A stretch of DNA of 64,000 nt from contig CM059193.1 in the NCBI GenBank assembly GCA_030323885.1, positions 58,920,042 through 58,984,041 of the forward strand, read 5' to 3'. The stretch is from Branchipolynoe longqiensis (lineage: Eukaryota; Annelida; Polychaeta; Phyllodocida; Polynoidae). Below the pieces are notes generated by a model. It was not told the DNA's origin and did not search any database. It saw nothing but the letters and a program-made list of their open reading frames with translations. How positions within the stretch are numbered: position 1 is the first letter of the stretch; each line of letters opens with the position of its first letter. Positions 63,474 through 64,000 of the stretch are shown here, one piece after another. Both the position numbers and the translations under genes were made by a program.

Positions 63474-63704
63474 TTAAACAGCTAGTCCATTGGAAAGATT
63501 TTCTTCACCTAACTTGTTTTTTCTTTGTAGTCACGCGTATGTAGGATGGGAGTAGTGTAATCAAAGTACGCTAAAATTCCCTCGTATTGTCCACAGAGAC
63601 GACAAACAAACTTGGAAAGTAATATATGAATGACGTCACGGATAGGGTTCCTTCATCACATGAACAAATATGGTTCCACACAGACCGGGGAACAACACCA
63701 ATGA

Positions 63705-63993
63705 AACCTTCCGTTTTGGTAGATCATGGGATTTGAACCCACGGGTTCGAACCCTGGGTCGAGTCGAACAAATGGCTTAAAAATTGATACTTGTTTCTTC
63801 CTAGCCAGGCGCAGTGTCAGGATAATGTGACTGAGTGGGATATCAGGTCATGGTCCTGGCCGCCTGGTCTCCCAGTGGGGCAGCACTATAAAGTCACCAT
63901 GAGTGCACACTTTCACAAGTCGGTACACGGGCCTGATATGACCTTAGATGTTGCCAGGATGTAAAACTCCAACAACTCCAACCAACCAAGGAA
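63705..63993 (+). mobile_element. SINE-1 copy
   Basis: The head contains a duplicated B box (TTTGAACCCACGGGTTCGAA). Body and tail AAAACTCCAACAACTCCAAC. Confidence 0.87.
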
Positions 63994-64000
63994 CCCTTCA

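Overview
This is animal nuclear DNA, not a prokaryotic or organelle sequence. It has spliced coding exons with GT-AG introns, tRNA-derived SINEs, LINE fragments with target-site duplications, tyrosine-recombinase (DIRS/Ngaro-type) retrotransposons, and very many short inverted-repeat DNA transposons (MITEs). The SINE types (including one resembling the Meta-type SINEs of marine invertebrates) and the Ngaro-like elements suggest a non-vertebrate metazoan, probably a marine invertebrate such as a hemichordate, lancelet or mollusc. The sequence alone does not settle the phylum.

Only one host gene can be supported. It lies on the + strand at 35,896-47,615 and has seven exons joined by consistent splice phases (1,0,0,1,0,1). 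The predicted product is a 375-residue single-pass membrane protein: signal peptide, an ectodomain I do not recognise, a six-triplet collagen-like Gly-X-Y stretch, a transmembrane helix and a Pro/Val/Ala-rich tail. A polyadenylation signal follows at 47,731. Its introns are full of repeats. One is a 42-bp tandem array whose units each resemble the exon 2 acceptor.

Layout. 1-16.5 kb: MITEs, SINEs, three LINE 3' fragments and TA-flanked inverted-repeat elements, many nested. 16.6-21.2 kb: a decayed DIRS/Ngaro-like retrotransposon (minus strand). 22.4-28.2 kb: a three-layer nest, with a TTAA-type MITE holding a second MITE that holds a 5.06-kb Ngaro-like element. That element keeps its full split-direct-repeat (A1-ORFs-B1-A2-B2) structure, and its exact empty insertion site is preserved in a sister MITE copy at 29.8 kb. 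28.2-35.7 kb: SINEs, microsatellites, and a tandem duplication carrying two copies of a hexamer-rich MITE. 35.9-47.8 kb: the host gene. 48-64 kb: MITEs, a transposon family with internal 206-bp tandem repeats, a 2.1-kb composite element full of minisatellite and polypyrimidine sequence, and more SINEs.

Labels used below. M1 = about 350-bp MITE with ends AGTTGCATAGTCCGATG and TTAA target duplications. M2 = about 400-bp MITE with ends TAGATAAAAGATTCACCC. GTCACA group = several MITE families sharing ends like AGGCCCTGTCACAC and 3-bp TTA/TAA duplications (PIF/Harbinger-like by that signature). CAGT group = TA-flanked elements with ends like CAGTAAAACCTCTCTAAAT. SINE-1 = about 330-bp tRNA-headed SINE ending in AACAAACAAAC or CCAACCAACC.
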